Both the position numbers and the translations under genes were made by a program. Under the pieces are notes generated by a model. It had not been told where the DNA came from. It ran no database searches and worked only from the letters and a program-made list of their open reading frames with translations. This document shows positions 1-13,400 of a stretch of 64,000 nt of DNA, in pieces. How positions within the stretch are numbered: position 1 is the first letter of the stretch; the number at the start of each line of letters is the position of its first letter. Source of the stretch: Chrysogorgia sp. JL179-B06 (lineage: Eukaryota > Cnidaria > Anthozoa > Scleralcyonacea > Chrysogorgiidae); the NCBI GenBank assembly GCA_035772405.1, contig JAYKKM010000415.1, positions 567,001-631,000 on the forward strand, read 5' to 3'.

Positions 1-592
1 CCACTCGAACGTGTCGAGTGTTGATGATAAAAAATAAACGTAACACTCTGAAACTAATCGCTCCTGGTTTATTGGAGCAATATAAAGCTTTAAAACTCTA
101 TTACCTCAGCTTAGATCATCCTTCGCATAGCCCTTTGCTTTTGAAGTTGATAATAAGTATTGCTTTACAAAGTTTAACACAAAATATGTTTTTTCTCGCG
201 GCTCTACCCCTAGAGTCTAAGAGTCTAGACCTCACCTTGGTTTGGTGACGCTTTGTGTTACCTCACCTGCTCACCCCCCTAAAATTTATGGCACCACCCC
301 AGTTCTGATATTGTGAAATATTATCCAGAAATGATATCGGAACAAATTACCAGTTGCCCTCTACTATACTATTTAATCACTATCAGTCCCTATGCAACGT
401 CTTTGCATGTCTCGTGAATAAATAGCAAACCAACTTTAGCATGGTAAAAAACATCAAGATGAAACTTTAGCTGTCTGTTAGTATTAAACTATTTTTATCA
501 GGAATACATGTCACAGATGATTTTTATAGCCCAAACATGAGATAGTTGCTTTTGACTAATTGACATTTTAAAATTCCCCAATGACATGACAG
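1..592. other. CAND1 upstream intron, no feature seen
   Basis: No coding exon is recognisable here. The first CAND1 exon, expected to encode about 14 residues ending in a LLEK-like sequence, is not found, so it most likely lies upstream of the window. The stretch ends in an AG (591-592) directly before the first exon seen. Confidence 0.5.
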
Positions 593-1396
593 ATGACATC
601 CAATGACAAAGATTTCCGATTTATGGCCATCAATGATTTAATGGCAGAGCTTCAGAAAGATTCAATCAAGTTGGATGACGAAAGTGAACGCAAGGTATGT
701 GGTCTATATGAACCTTACCTACCTAAATGTTCACCTTAATCTTAGACCTAGTGTGTCTGCTGTCCACTCAATGACATTGTGTGGCCAACATCGTTAGGGC
801 CGAGCTATAGCTCGCCCAATATTTGAGATGGGGGGGCTTAGCTTAGCTAGGGTGTTAGAGCTAAAACAGTCTGTTTGTTTCCTTGTTTAACTGGTGGTTT
901 AATTAAGTAAATTGAGCTTGCAACGCCAACAGATATTCAGCGAAAGATAAACTAAGTTATTCAAAGGTCTGGTTCAATTTCCCCTTGAATTCTGGTGCCA
1001 TGTCAGTTCTTACAGACTTTCTCACCTCCCAAACATGCTCATTTTGGGCACAACCAATGAACCTGACAAGTCTATGAGGAACAGTCTCAGAATGCAGGAA
1101 ATACCTTTTCAGAGACTCTAGTTTTCAAAATTCCCCCCTAGAGGTTGCAGTTAGCCCCCCCCCCAAAAACACAACATCTTCCACCACCAATTAATCATCC
1201 ATACTTATACATACTTTATGTTTTTTTACAATGTAGGTTGTACATATGCTGCTGAAACTTTTGGAGGATAAAAACGGTGAAGTCCAAAATCTCACTGTCA
1301 AATGGTAATTTTATATGTGCTTCCATATATTGTTGGAAATATAAAAATATATATTTATTGCAATAGTTTTGACTATATCAATAACTATCTTCTAAA

Positions 1397-1482
<86 letters not shown>

Positions 1483-4400
1483 TATTAAATCTATTCTTGT
1501 TACAGTCTAGGCCCACTGGTTGGAAAAGTGAAGGAATATCATATAGAATCGATTGTGGACAACCTGTGTTCAAACATGTTATCAGAGAAAGAACAGCTCC
1601 GTGATATCTCCAGCATAGGTGACAATCTTTGCAGCTTTTTCTTTCCATCTGCAATTTTGGACAGCCTGAAATACAGGACGTTTGTTTGAGAAGCTATACT
1701 ACAAACACTCAACAAGAGTTCTTTTGATTTCAAATCACTTTGAAGATCATAAAAAAGTTGGCTTCACCTCATTTTTTCAACTTCTCTGTGTTTTGAAATT
1801 AGAGAAAGAACTCTTACTCTTGTATTTGAACTATTATATAAAGTGTGGGATATTGCCAATTTAAAACTCAAAAATGATTTCTACTCATTCACAGAGATTA
1901 TAAATTGACTAAAGAAAAATTAATTTTAAATAATAATAATTATCAATTAATAATTATTAATTAATTTAAAATAATTAATTTTATTTAAAATAATTTAATA
2001 ATTAATTATTAATTAATAATTCATTAATTATTATTTACTTACTAATTAATTAATTATTAATTAATTAAGTTATTAATTATTAATTTTAATTTTAATTTCA
2101 AAATGCATTAATTAATTTTGATATTCTTATATTAATCATTAACCTGAAAATGTTTTTCTTGGATGAATATTTTTATGCAGGTCTTAAAACAGTAATTGGC
2201 GAACTCCCACCAGCCTCGTCGACACTGGCAGCAAACATTGCCAAAAGAATTACAGGAAGACTCACAGCTGCTGTATTGAAGGTAAATGGATAGCATAGTT
2301 TTCATTTCTATTTCTGTAAAGACATCTCTCATAAGTTAACAAATTATTCATATGGATGTACCGTTACATGGGAAGTTGGGAGAGCGTATGAAGAAAGCAT
2401 AAAACTTTTGTAGTCATCACAAGAACTTATAACATCTTGGCAACTCTTGCTTTTTGCATTGAAGCAGCATCACATTAAATCTACGTTATACGATAATGGA
2501 TGTTAAAAAATATATTTTCCTATGCATGATGTGGTTGGTAAGCTTGCCAGTCTTGATCATTTATATTACATATAAACGAAGACATCGCTCGTATTTGTAC
2601 CCAGGCTCCAGGGTCTTATCTCTGTTCGACGTTTATGCAATGCATCCTGGTCAATAATCAATATATATGTGTGTGCAGTTGTCCTTTTCCTTAGTCGATG
2701 CACTGACATCACAGCCTGCAGGAACTTGATGATACAGCATAAACACAGCAACATTGGTATCGATAATCCATGGCCGTATTTGTTTAATATATGTTCCATT
2801 TTAAATCGTGAACATGCCAATTTGTTTACTTTGTTCACCGAAAGTAGTGCTTGGGATGCCTAACTTTGTTGCGTCAAAAACATGTACATGCATTTAGTTT
2901 TCATGGTTTTTCTTTCTTTAAGTAACAACTTCTATCGATTTGGTCAGTATATTATAGCTGTTCCCAGTTTCAATATCGGTAACTGAAACCAAGGAATGTA
3001 ACTTTGTAACTAGTTACAAATTCATGAAGGTTACTTTGTAACTAACTGTAACTAGTTACTTTTAATTGTGTCTTGTAACTTTTACTGGTACCGGTAGTTA
3101 CATTTATCATAATGTAACTGTAACTAGTTACAAAATAAAAGTTACAGCACTGGAAAATGGTGATTGTCATAGTGAAAGGCCTGATCTGATTCTTATCATA
3201 CTTTAGAGTGACGACGTCTCTGTTTTGCTTGAAGCCTTGGACATCTTAGGAGACCTTCTCAGTAAATTTGGTGGTATGGTTAATACATCGAATACTTTCT
3301 TTACCTTAATTCATTATAAGATCATGTTTTCCATAATTACTTTTATTAATTATAATATAATCATGATAAAATATATGTTCAAGTATAATTTATTAAAATA
3401 ATTATGGTTAATAATTACTTATTAAAAATGTTTATCTATTATTTTCTTAGGGTTACTTGTTTCATATCATCAGTCGATACAGCATTCATTATTTTCACAG
3501 CTCAAAAGTCCCAGACTTGCTGTGAGAAAAAGATCCATTATTGCTCTAGGTATGTTTCATGTACTACTTTCAACATTTGAGAAAAAAATATGAAAGCTGC
3601 TAAGTTCTCAAAAGCAGGGGTGGCGCCAGCAATTCCCCGATGCAGGAGCTAAAGTCCCCAACAGTGGGGCTAACAAGTAGTGGTAATTCCTCTAGGGGGT
3701 CCGGGGACATAGGCTGCCCCGGGGAATTTTTGATTTTCTAAGATGCTATTTCCAGCATTTTTTGGGGGGCAGTTTTAGCAAAAAAAATTAAAATAAAAAA
3801 CATTGAAAATCATGATTTTATAGTCAGTATTTCCTTACTGTATACAAAACTAACTCCAACAATAATATTCACGCAAAAACTAAATAAAACTAAAACAGTG
3901 AGCATGCGAAACAACACAGAGGTGATAGATTTGTGCCAGAGATGAAAGTTGATTACCTTTGACGTTGTTTAGCGAAACGTTTGTTGATGCGTAAAAAAAC
4001 GTTTACGATTCTAAGAAATCAGACGAACTTTTTTTCTTCTTTTTTCTTTTTTCTTCTTTTTTCTTCTTTTTTCTTCTTTTTCTTTTTTCTTCTTTTTTCT
4101 TCTTTTTCTTCTTTTTTCTTTTTCTTTTTTCTTCTTTTTTCTTCTTTTTCTTTTTTCTTCTTTTTTCTTCTTTTTCTTTTTTCTTCTTTTTTCTTCTTTT
4201 TCTTTTTTCTTCTTTTTCTTTTTTCTTCTTTTTCTTTTTTCTTCTTTTTCTTTTTTCTTCCAGCTCAAATTACCTGACGAATTGTTAATTTTTCCCCGAC
4301 AGGGGGCTAGCCCCCTTGCCCCCCTCTAGCGCCACCCCTCTAGCGCCACCCCTCTAGCGCCACCCCTGTTCAAAAGAACTGGATGTAATATGAAAAAGAG

Positions 4401-7400
4401 AAATAGGAGAACTTCAATGTGTAAAAAAATACTTAAGTAAGAGTACTTGCATATCTATTCTTCATGGACGACGTTTCGGACGATGTGTCCTTCTTCATCT
4501 GACCTGAAGAAGATCACATCGTCCATACTTAAGGGGACACTCCACCCCCAAAACAAGTGTTTCTTAAATGAAAGTTCTTTGTCGCCTTACATGAGAATTG
4601 GTATTAGTTTTCTTCTAATCTTTTTAGTTTGAGAGAAATTTGGTTTTGTTTATCGTATTTTCCCGCCATTTTTGTTCTGATTGCGGGCGAATGCGGTCGC
4701 TCCCATTAATTTTTGACGTCATTGAGTAATAGAAACACTTTGAAAAGAAATCCTTCACAATAGTGCGTATAGAAATCCTGTACAATAGCGTGTATAGAAA
4801 TCCTGTACAATAGACTAAGACCACGTTATTGTCATGCTAATGTGAAGGGTTTCTTTACAGTGTAGTGTTTCGCTCACTCAATGACGTCAAAAATTAATGG
4901 GAGCGACCGCATTCGCCCGCAATCAGAACAAAAATGGCGGACTTCAATTTACAAAAATACGATAAACAAAGCCAATTTTCTCTAAAACTAAAAAGATTAC
5001 AAGAAAACTAATACGCATTCTCATGTGAGGCGACAAAGAACTTTCATTTAAGGAACACTTGTTTTTAGGGTGGAGTTCCTCTAAGTATTTTTCGACACAT
5101 TGATGTTCTCTTATTTCTTTCCATCCCCTTTTCACAATGGTTTCAGGGTTCGATAATTCGCGTCCTTACGTCCAAATCAAGGTCTTAAGTACTTTCTTGT
5201 ATGACACTGGACTCTCGTCATCTCCCTAATTAGGGTTTTCTTGTCTTATTATATGTCCAGTAAATTTTAAGGTTCTCAAAGTATTCCAAACGATTTATTA
5301 CTCGGGCGACCAGTGGTAGCACGAGTCTAGGTTTCGGCTCTGTTTTGTCTGGTTGTGAAATGGCAATTATTGCATCATCCTTGCGAAACTGAGCGTTATA
5401 AATACGCTAATCTTCACGCGTGCTTTGTGTCTTAATTCGCTTCCCTGATCGTTTGATCAAGTGTTCTTTCTTGGACAAGTTAACACATTCACAGACATAC
5501 GTATTTTCTAAGTATATTCGTTCACTGATCTCATCAAAAACGAATACAGTAGAACATGTCACAGTTAGGTTTGTCAAAGACAAAGTATTTCATTGGTAAT
5601 CAAGAAAGATTCAATGTTGTACTTAAAGGCTAAGTACACCTTGAATTTCAAGTTTGTAAACTCAAGTACGTAGAGAAATATTCATTGGAGTATCAGTGTA
5701 CTGTGTATACAGCTCAACATTTCGAATTATCGAACCATGGGTTAATTTGTTCATCGATTTGTTTGTTTGTTTCTCCCTAATACACCCGCCTTCATAATGT
5801 TCTATAATTATCAAAAAACATTCTCATATAGTACAGTTGGATTACACTACAAATTACCCATAACGTATTTATTTGTTTCATTCAGGTTATTTGGTCACAA
5901 GTGCAAATAGTGGTTTGTTTATTGAGCTTATTGATTCATTGGTCGAGGAACTGAAGAAAGATGATTCACATTCAATGACCAGAACTTATATTCAGTGCTT
6001 GGGCTCTCTGTGGTATATATATATTTATACAATCACGTGACTTAGATACGCATTTTCATTGGTTCTTGCCCATGATCTATTAAAGAACAGATACATGGAT
6101 GGCGTCAAATCACGTCAGCAGCTGTGTTTTTCTTTTTTCATGCCCCAACAGCTTTGATAAACCTTTGGTGTTGTTTTTAATTGTATAAAACAAATAGATT
6201 CCATTTTGTGTTGTCTGTTCAGTTATAGATGCACAGAGGACGTCAGAACGTGGTAAGAACATCAGTGACCTACTCGACTCCGTCTCGTTGGCCACTTTTT
6301 TGTTCTTACCACGTACTGACGTCTCTGTGCATCTATAACTGAACAGACAACGGCAAAATGGAATTATTTGTTAAATATATATACTTATTATATGGTCATG
6401 GCACTGTGTGGTCCTAGGCCATATCCCTCGCGCTTGTTCGCTGTATACTAGTGAAATAAAAGTGATGTACTATTCACAGGAAATGACGTCAAAGCAGGGA
6501 CACGCAAAAACATTGCACACTGATTGAGCAGTGAAATACAAAGAAAGTTTGGGAATTGAGCGAGTTTTGTCTAATCAGGTTTTTTTTTAGTTCAGAGCCA
6601 AACTTTCTTTTTATTTCACTATTGAATTAGTGTGCAATGACTGCGCGTGTCCCTGTTTTGATGTCATATTTCCTGTGAATAGTAAATCAACTTTAGCAAG
6701 GAAAAAAGGCATGAAGATGAAATTTTCGAACAACAAGATATATTACATTTCTTCTTGGTAGAAGTAGAACCGACCCAAAGATTACGAACATGTAAAATCC
6801 CCAAACCCCGGATAAGCACTTTAAAGAAATAAAAGCAGCACTTTATTTTGCGAATTGTTTTAAAATGTTTCAGTCGCCAAGCAGGGCACAGGTTTGGAGA
6901 ACACTTGGAAAGAATCATTCCCCTGATAGTGAAATACGCCAAGGTTGATGGCGATGACGAGCTGCGAGAGTTTTGTATTCAGGTGAGCCTTGAGAAATAT
7001 AATAAAAAAGACAAAGATGAAATTAAGGAAGTAATAAAGTAACAGATTAATGGCTGCCGCGAATAAAAGCACGCAGACGTGATGCGTAGACTTGTTGCCA
7101 AAAAGAAGTGAAGGAATACCTGGATACAATTGTAATGAAGTTACTAATTACATACACAACAAACATTAATTATTTGAGAGCATTTTCTTCGCTAAGTCGC
7201 CAACGAATTGTTTACAAAAGCCAGTTAAAGAGACACCACCCCAAAAAGTATTGCTTAAATGAAAATTGTAAATTGAAGGCCGCCATTTTTGTTCTGATTG
7301 TGGGGCGAATGCGGTCGATCGCATTAATTTTTGACTTCATTGAATGATAGAAACACTTTGAAAAGAAATCCTTCACAATAGCGTGAATAGAAATCCTGCA

Positions 7401-10400
7401 CAATAGACTAAGACCACGTTATTGTCATGCTATTGTGAAGGATTTCTTTGTAGTGTAGTGTTTCTATCATTCAATGACGTGAAAAATTAATGGGAGCGAC
7501 CACATTCAGAACAAAAATGTCGGCCTTCAATTTAACAAAAATACGAGAAACAAAGCTAAATTTTCTAGTGTTCCTAGTTTCCCTAGTGTTCCTAGTTTTC
7601 CTAGTTTCCCTAGTGTTCCTAATGTCCCTAGTGTTCCTAATGTCCCTAGTGTTCGTAGTGTTCCTCGTGCTGTTTATGTTAGGCTTCATTCACTCAACGC
7701 ACATATTTTTGTTTTTTCGCTTTAGGCATTTGAATCGTTTGTCATTCGATGTCCTAAGGAAGTCACGCCACACGTCTCCAAGGTATATCTTCGATCTCTT
7801 TCTTCACTTTCTTTGTGTTGCTATTGATTTAGGTCCCCCACAGCTCCTTTTCGTTAATTCACACCATTCTCGTCTAATCATTGTTTTTTTAAGATTACTG
7901 AGTTATGTCTGGAATTCATCTGTTTTGACCCAAATTACAACTATGGCAGTGACGACGAAGATGAGGATGGCATGGACACTGATGACCAAGATGACGATGT
8001 GGGGTAAACAGGACACTTGTGCTTATTGTCTAAAGATATAAATGAAGCGGAAATATGTCATTTTTTAGGGGCGCCCTACCCCAAGAGCTATGTGCCAGAA
8101 CTCATGCAACCGAGTGGTCTGAGTTTGCGCTGTATCTACATGTTGTCGGGTGCAAGTGCTGATATAATTTAAGTTCGCAAGGTATTGTGGTGAAATGTGC
8201 AGTCATCCCGTCAATTGGCGTCACCGAAAAAGATGGCGTCGTTAAATGTAACGATAATGCTTTGCGAACTTAAATTAGCTGTAATGAGCTACGGTTCAAC
8301 ATCATTAGTGTTTTCGAAAATAAAGTTTCACAAAAGTTTTACCAAAGAATACTTGTATTTTTCAGATCTGATGACGAGGCGTACAGCGACGATGACGATA
8401 TGAGTTGGAAAGTATGTTTTTTCATATTACACCGATTTTATGTGAATTACACTAGCTGCATGTCACATTTAGAATTCATTTTAAAATTTTATTACTCACT
8501 TTTAAAGCATTACATGGAATGGCTCCTAACTATATTAGAGACGCTAATATTTAAGATCAAATAATAGCATAGTGTTAGAAGCTCCACGGGGTAAAATGGT
8601 ACGATCCTTTGGAGATCGCTCCTTCAGTGCGGCCACTCCGAAGCTTTGGAATGAACTTCCTTTGGCAATGCGAAACATTCCAACACTTAGTGTTTTTAAA
8701 AGTAGCCTGAAAACTTATATTTTTCAGTTAGCTTTTAATAATTAGGTTTAGTTCAGATTATAGATTTAGTTAATATTTAGGTTAGTTTTGTTCAATTAAT
8801 ACTAGTGCAGTATTTAATAGTAGTGCAGTTCAATTAAACTAGTTCTTGTATGTATATTGTACCTTTGTAATCTTATTGTACCTTTATTATCTCATTGTAC
8901 TGCGTTTTTGATAATTTTATGTAAAAACGCGCATTATAAATATTAAGGATGTAACTGTCGGCGATGGCAAGCACCATTCACGAAAGGGAAAATTACAATG
9001 GCGGAAGCGTCGAAACACTTCTTTATGCTCTGTCCTTCTATAATACGTAACTCTTATGCTACTTTAAATACAATGATGGATTGTAATTATAAAAGGTAAT
9101 GGGCAAAGCCTAATAAAGAGATGACATGACATGAACTTAACGTGTGCAAAATATGGTTCATAGGTTCGTCGAGCTTCGGCCAAATGTTTAGGAGCTGTTC
9201 TTGGATCACGGCTTGATCTGTTGACCGAATTTTACAAAACTGTTTCGCCTGCTTTGATTGGTCGGTTTAAAGGTTTGTTTCCTTTCTCGTGTTGCACTAG
9301 CCTTTTTATGATTCACTACTTGGCTTTGTACTCTAATAAACTGGAGGTTGATCTTAAACTGAATTCTCGTTTAACAGAACGCGAGGATAATGTGAAATGT
9401 GATATATTCAACGCATACAGAGCTTTGCTGCGTCAAACACGACCTATTGCTTCTGCGTCTTATGACCCTGATGCAATGGAAGAAGAAAACAGGTAAATGA
9501 GATTCATGAAAGAAATTAATACTGTATGTTGTAAAGAGATAAATAACGGAAGGGAGGGAGGGGAGGGAGGGAGGAAGGAAGGAAGGAAGGAAGGAAGGAA
9601 GGAAGGAGGGAGGGAGGGAGGGAGGGAGGGAGGGACGGACACAAGAGTTCCAACAAAGTTGGGCAAATTAATTTCTTTACAACGAAGTTCGTTGAACAAC
9701 CTCCTGTATTACATTTGATTGTTTTGACTCGTAATCTTATTGGTTGGTCCAAAACCAGTCAAATGTAAGGCAAGGAAGTTGTTCAACGTACTTCATCAAA
9801 CCATCAATTTTCTCAACTGTTTTCGCATACGTAATGTTTATTTTAGGCCTTTAACACTGCTACAGTCTCAGATTCCAGCGATAGTAAAAGCTATTCACAA
9901 ACAACTTAGGGAAAAGAGTTTTAAAACGAGACAAGTAAGAATTGTAGAAATGTAAGGTTCAAGGTCACAGTTAGTTAGGATTATACTCTTACTTCAGTAT
10001 TTTTCGACATATTCAAGTTCTCTTATTTCTCTTTTTCTTACTATATCCATAACTTTCCTACTTATTCTTTGTATCCAGTGTAAATACACCTATAATCATG
10101 CCATTTCCATTCTTGGTGTTTGTTATTCCCATAGGGCTGCTTTAGTTTGCTAACAGAACTCGTTAATGTTTTGCCTGGTGCTCTCTCGGACTATATTCCA
10201 GCCATTGTTCCTGGGATCCAGTATTCCATTGGGTAAGTCGAAAAAGCGTTTTAGGGCCCATATACACAATAGGATTTTGGGAAGTCCCTCTATCAAGCCT
10301 CCTCTCTCTATTAAGTGCTCCTCTCTATTAATCGCCCCCTCTCTATTAAGCGCCCCCTCTCTATTAAGCCTCCTCTCTTTTAAGCGGCCCTCTCTCTATT

Positions 10401-13400
10401 AAGCCTCCCCTCTATTAAGCGCTCCTCTCTCTATTAAGCGCTCCTCTCTCTATTAAGCGCCCCCTCTCTATTAAGCGCCCCTCTCTCTATTAAGCGCCCC
10501 TCTCTCTCTATTAAGCGCCCCTATCTCTATTAAGCGCCCCCTCTCTATTAAGCGCCCCTCTCTCTATTAAGCGCTCCTCTCTCTATTAATCGCCCCTCTC
10601 TCTATTAAGCGCCCCTCTCTCTATTAAGTGCTCCTCTCTCTCTATTAAGCGCTCCTCTCTCTATTAAGCGCCCCTCTCTCTATTAAGCGCCCATCTCTCT
10701 ATTAAGCGCCCCTCTCTCTATTAAGCGCCCCTCTCTCTATTAAGCGCCCCTCTCTCTATTAAGCGCCCCTCTCTCTATTAAGCCCCTCTCTATTAAGCCC
10801 CCTCTCTATTAAGCCCCCTCTCTATTAAGCCCCCTCTCTATTAAGCCCCCTTCTCTATTAAGCCTCCTCTCTATTAAACGCCCCTTTCTATTAAGCCCCC
10901 CTTTCTATTAATCCCCCTCTCTATTAAGTCCCCTTTCTATCAAGTCCCCTCTATATTAAGTCCCCTCTCTATTAAGTCCCCTCTCTATTAAGTCCCCTCT
11001 CTATTAAGCCCCCTTCTCTATTAAGCCTCCTCTCTATTAAATGCCCCTTTCTATTAAGTACCCGTCTCTATTAAGTACCCCATTTCTATGACGCCCCTCT
11101 CTAAAAGGTTGGTGTATTGCCGAAATAGTGTGTTGGATGTCTAACGTTTATTTTTTTAATTTTTTTAAAAGAGATAAGAACTCCACGTCAAATATGAAGA
11201 TCGACACCTTATCATTTCTAAGTTGTATTCTTACTCAGCATTCACCTGCGGTATTTCATCCTCACATTCCTGTTTTGTTGCCGGTAAGTGGGAGGGAGAT
11301 AGAGGAGGGAGGTAAGGATATGTAGATAGATGTAAGTTGATGTAAATGAGAAGGAAGGAGTGAGGTAGAGAGGGGACGGAGGTAGAGAGGGGAAGAAGGT
11401 AGAGAGGGGAAGGAGGGAGGAAGATGTAGATAGATGTAGGTCGATGTAGATGAGAAGGGAGGGAGGAAGGAAGAGAGGGGAAGGAGGGAGGAAGATGTAG
11501 ATAGATGTAGATGAGGAGGGAGGGAATGAGGGAGATGTAGGCAGATGAGGAGGGAGGGAGGGAAGGAAGGAGGGAGGGAGGGAGGGAGATGTAGATAGAA
11601 GTAGATGAGGAGGGAGGGAAGTAGAGAGGGGAAGGAGGGAGGGAAGGAGGGAGGGAAGGAGGGAGGGAAGTAGAGAGGGAAGTAGAGAGGGGAAGGAAGG
11701 AGGGAGGGAAGTAGAGAGGGGAAGGTGGGAGGGAGATGTAGATAGAATTTGATGAATTTTAATGAGATGTAGATAGAATTTGATGAATTGTATGGACTGA
11801 GGAAATGTTGGATAGATGGATGGACAAACATATTTTTAGGTATCTTGGTGTTGTTTAAAAATATTGGGCAGTTCCATTACTTTGTTTCATCATTTTTAGC
11901 CCATCATAACATCAGTTGGTGATCCATTTTATAAAATCACTTCGGAAGCTCTGTTGGTTATGCAAGAACTCGTCAAGGTCATCAGACCTTTCCAAGGTAG
12001 TGGTGGTTTATTTCGTCTCAGCATCCTACGATAATCCCTATCAACATCGTTTTTTTGAGTAACTTACAGTACCAGTTTCATCTCAATTTATTTGATGCAT
12101 TAATATACTGCGCTATTTTAAAACTATACTGCGCTATTTTAAAACTATACTGCGCTATTTTAAAACTATACTGCGCTAAACACTCCGCCTTAACGCCATA
12201 TTAACCTTACCAATGTGATTTTTATTTTCTCGTTTCAAAGGTGAAGCAAAGTTTGACTACAGACCATACTTCAACGAGATTTACTCATGTACTCTTCATC
12301 GGCTTAAAGCGGCCGACATCGACCAAGAAGTGAAAGAAAGGGCAATTTCTTGCATGTAAGGCAGCTCTGAAGTGAAAGAAAGGGCAATTTCTTGCATGTA
12401 AGGCAGCTCTGAAGTGAAAGAAAGGGCAATTTCTTGCATGTAAGGCAGCTCTGAAGTGAAAGAAAGGGCAATTTCTTGCATGTAAGGCAGCTCTGAGTTG
12501 TCTTAAACGTTTTATACAACGCCGCTGTTACTAGTTTGTAATTGTCGTTTCTTAACTCCAAGCTCGCAAATCCCACATTATTCAAGCAACCGAATTATTA
12601 TCACAAAGTCTTCTTCGATGTCTTTTAGGGGCCAGATCCTGCACAGCCTTGGCGATGAATTATCGCACGAGTTAGGCACATGTTTACCTATCTTTCTGGA
12701 GAGGCTTAAGAACGAAATAACGAGACTAACGACTGTGAAGGCGCTCACCTTGATTGCAGGGTATGGTGGATTAGAACACAATAATGTAACATCGCTTCTC
12801 GTGCGTACTCTGGGGGATGACTAAAAGGGATGTCTCAAAAGGACCTTTTTGTCTGGTCTTTATTTATTGTTAGGTTAGGGCTAGCTACAGTTAGGATCAA
12901 GGTTAGGGTTAAGGTTAGGGTTAGGATTGAGATTTGGGTTGGGATTGAGATTAGGGTTAGGATTGAGATTTGGGTTGGGATTGAGATTAGGGTTAGGATT
13001 GAGATTTGGGTTGGGATCGAGATTAGGGTTAGGATTGAGATTTGGGTTGGGATTGAGATTTGGGTTAGGATTAGTAGTTCCATAAAATGTGAAGGTCCTT
13101 TGGAGTCATCCCTTTTAACCTTCACCCGCACTCCATTTCTCGATGGACGATGCATTTGGGAAGTTTGGAGAGAACTAAAAATATAACGAATCTCGATTTT
13201 CAAGCTTCTAAATATTAAAAATCGTTATTTCAAATTAATATAGTTATCTTGTCTTTGTTTGTAGATCTCCTTTAAAGATTAATCTTTCTACGATATTAGT
13301 AAGTTTTGTCAGTTTATAAAGGCAGGGGCTAGTACTGATTTCATATATTGAAAATTCCACGTGAAACACGCGTGGGCTTCGCACATTTGACACACAACGA

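Noticed and set aside
11262..11831. 189-codon minus-strand frame
   Set aside because: Purine minisatellite on the opposite strand; overlaps CAND1 exon 16.
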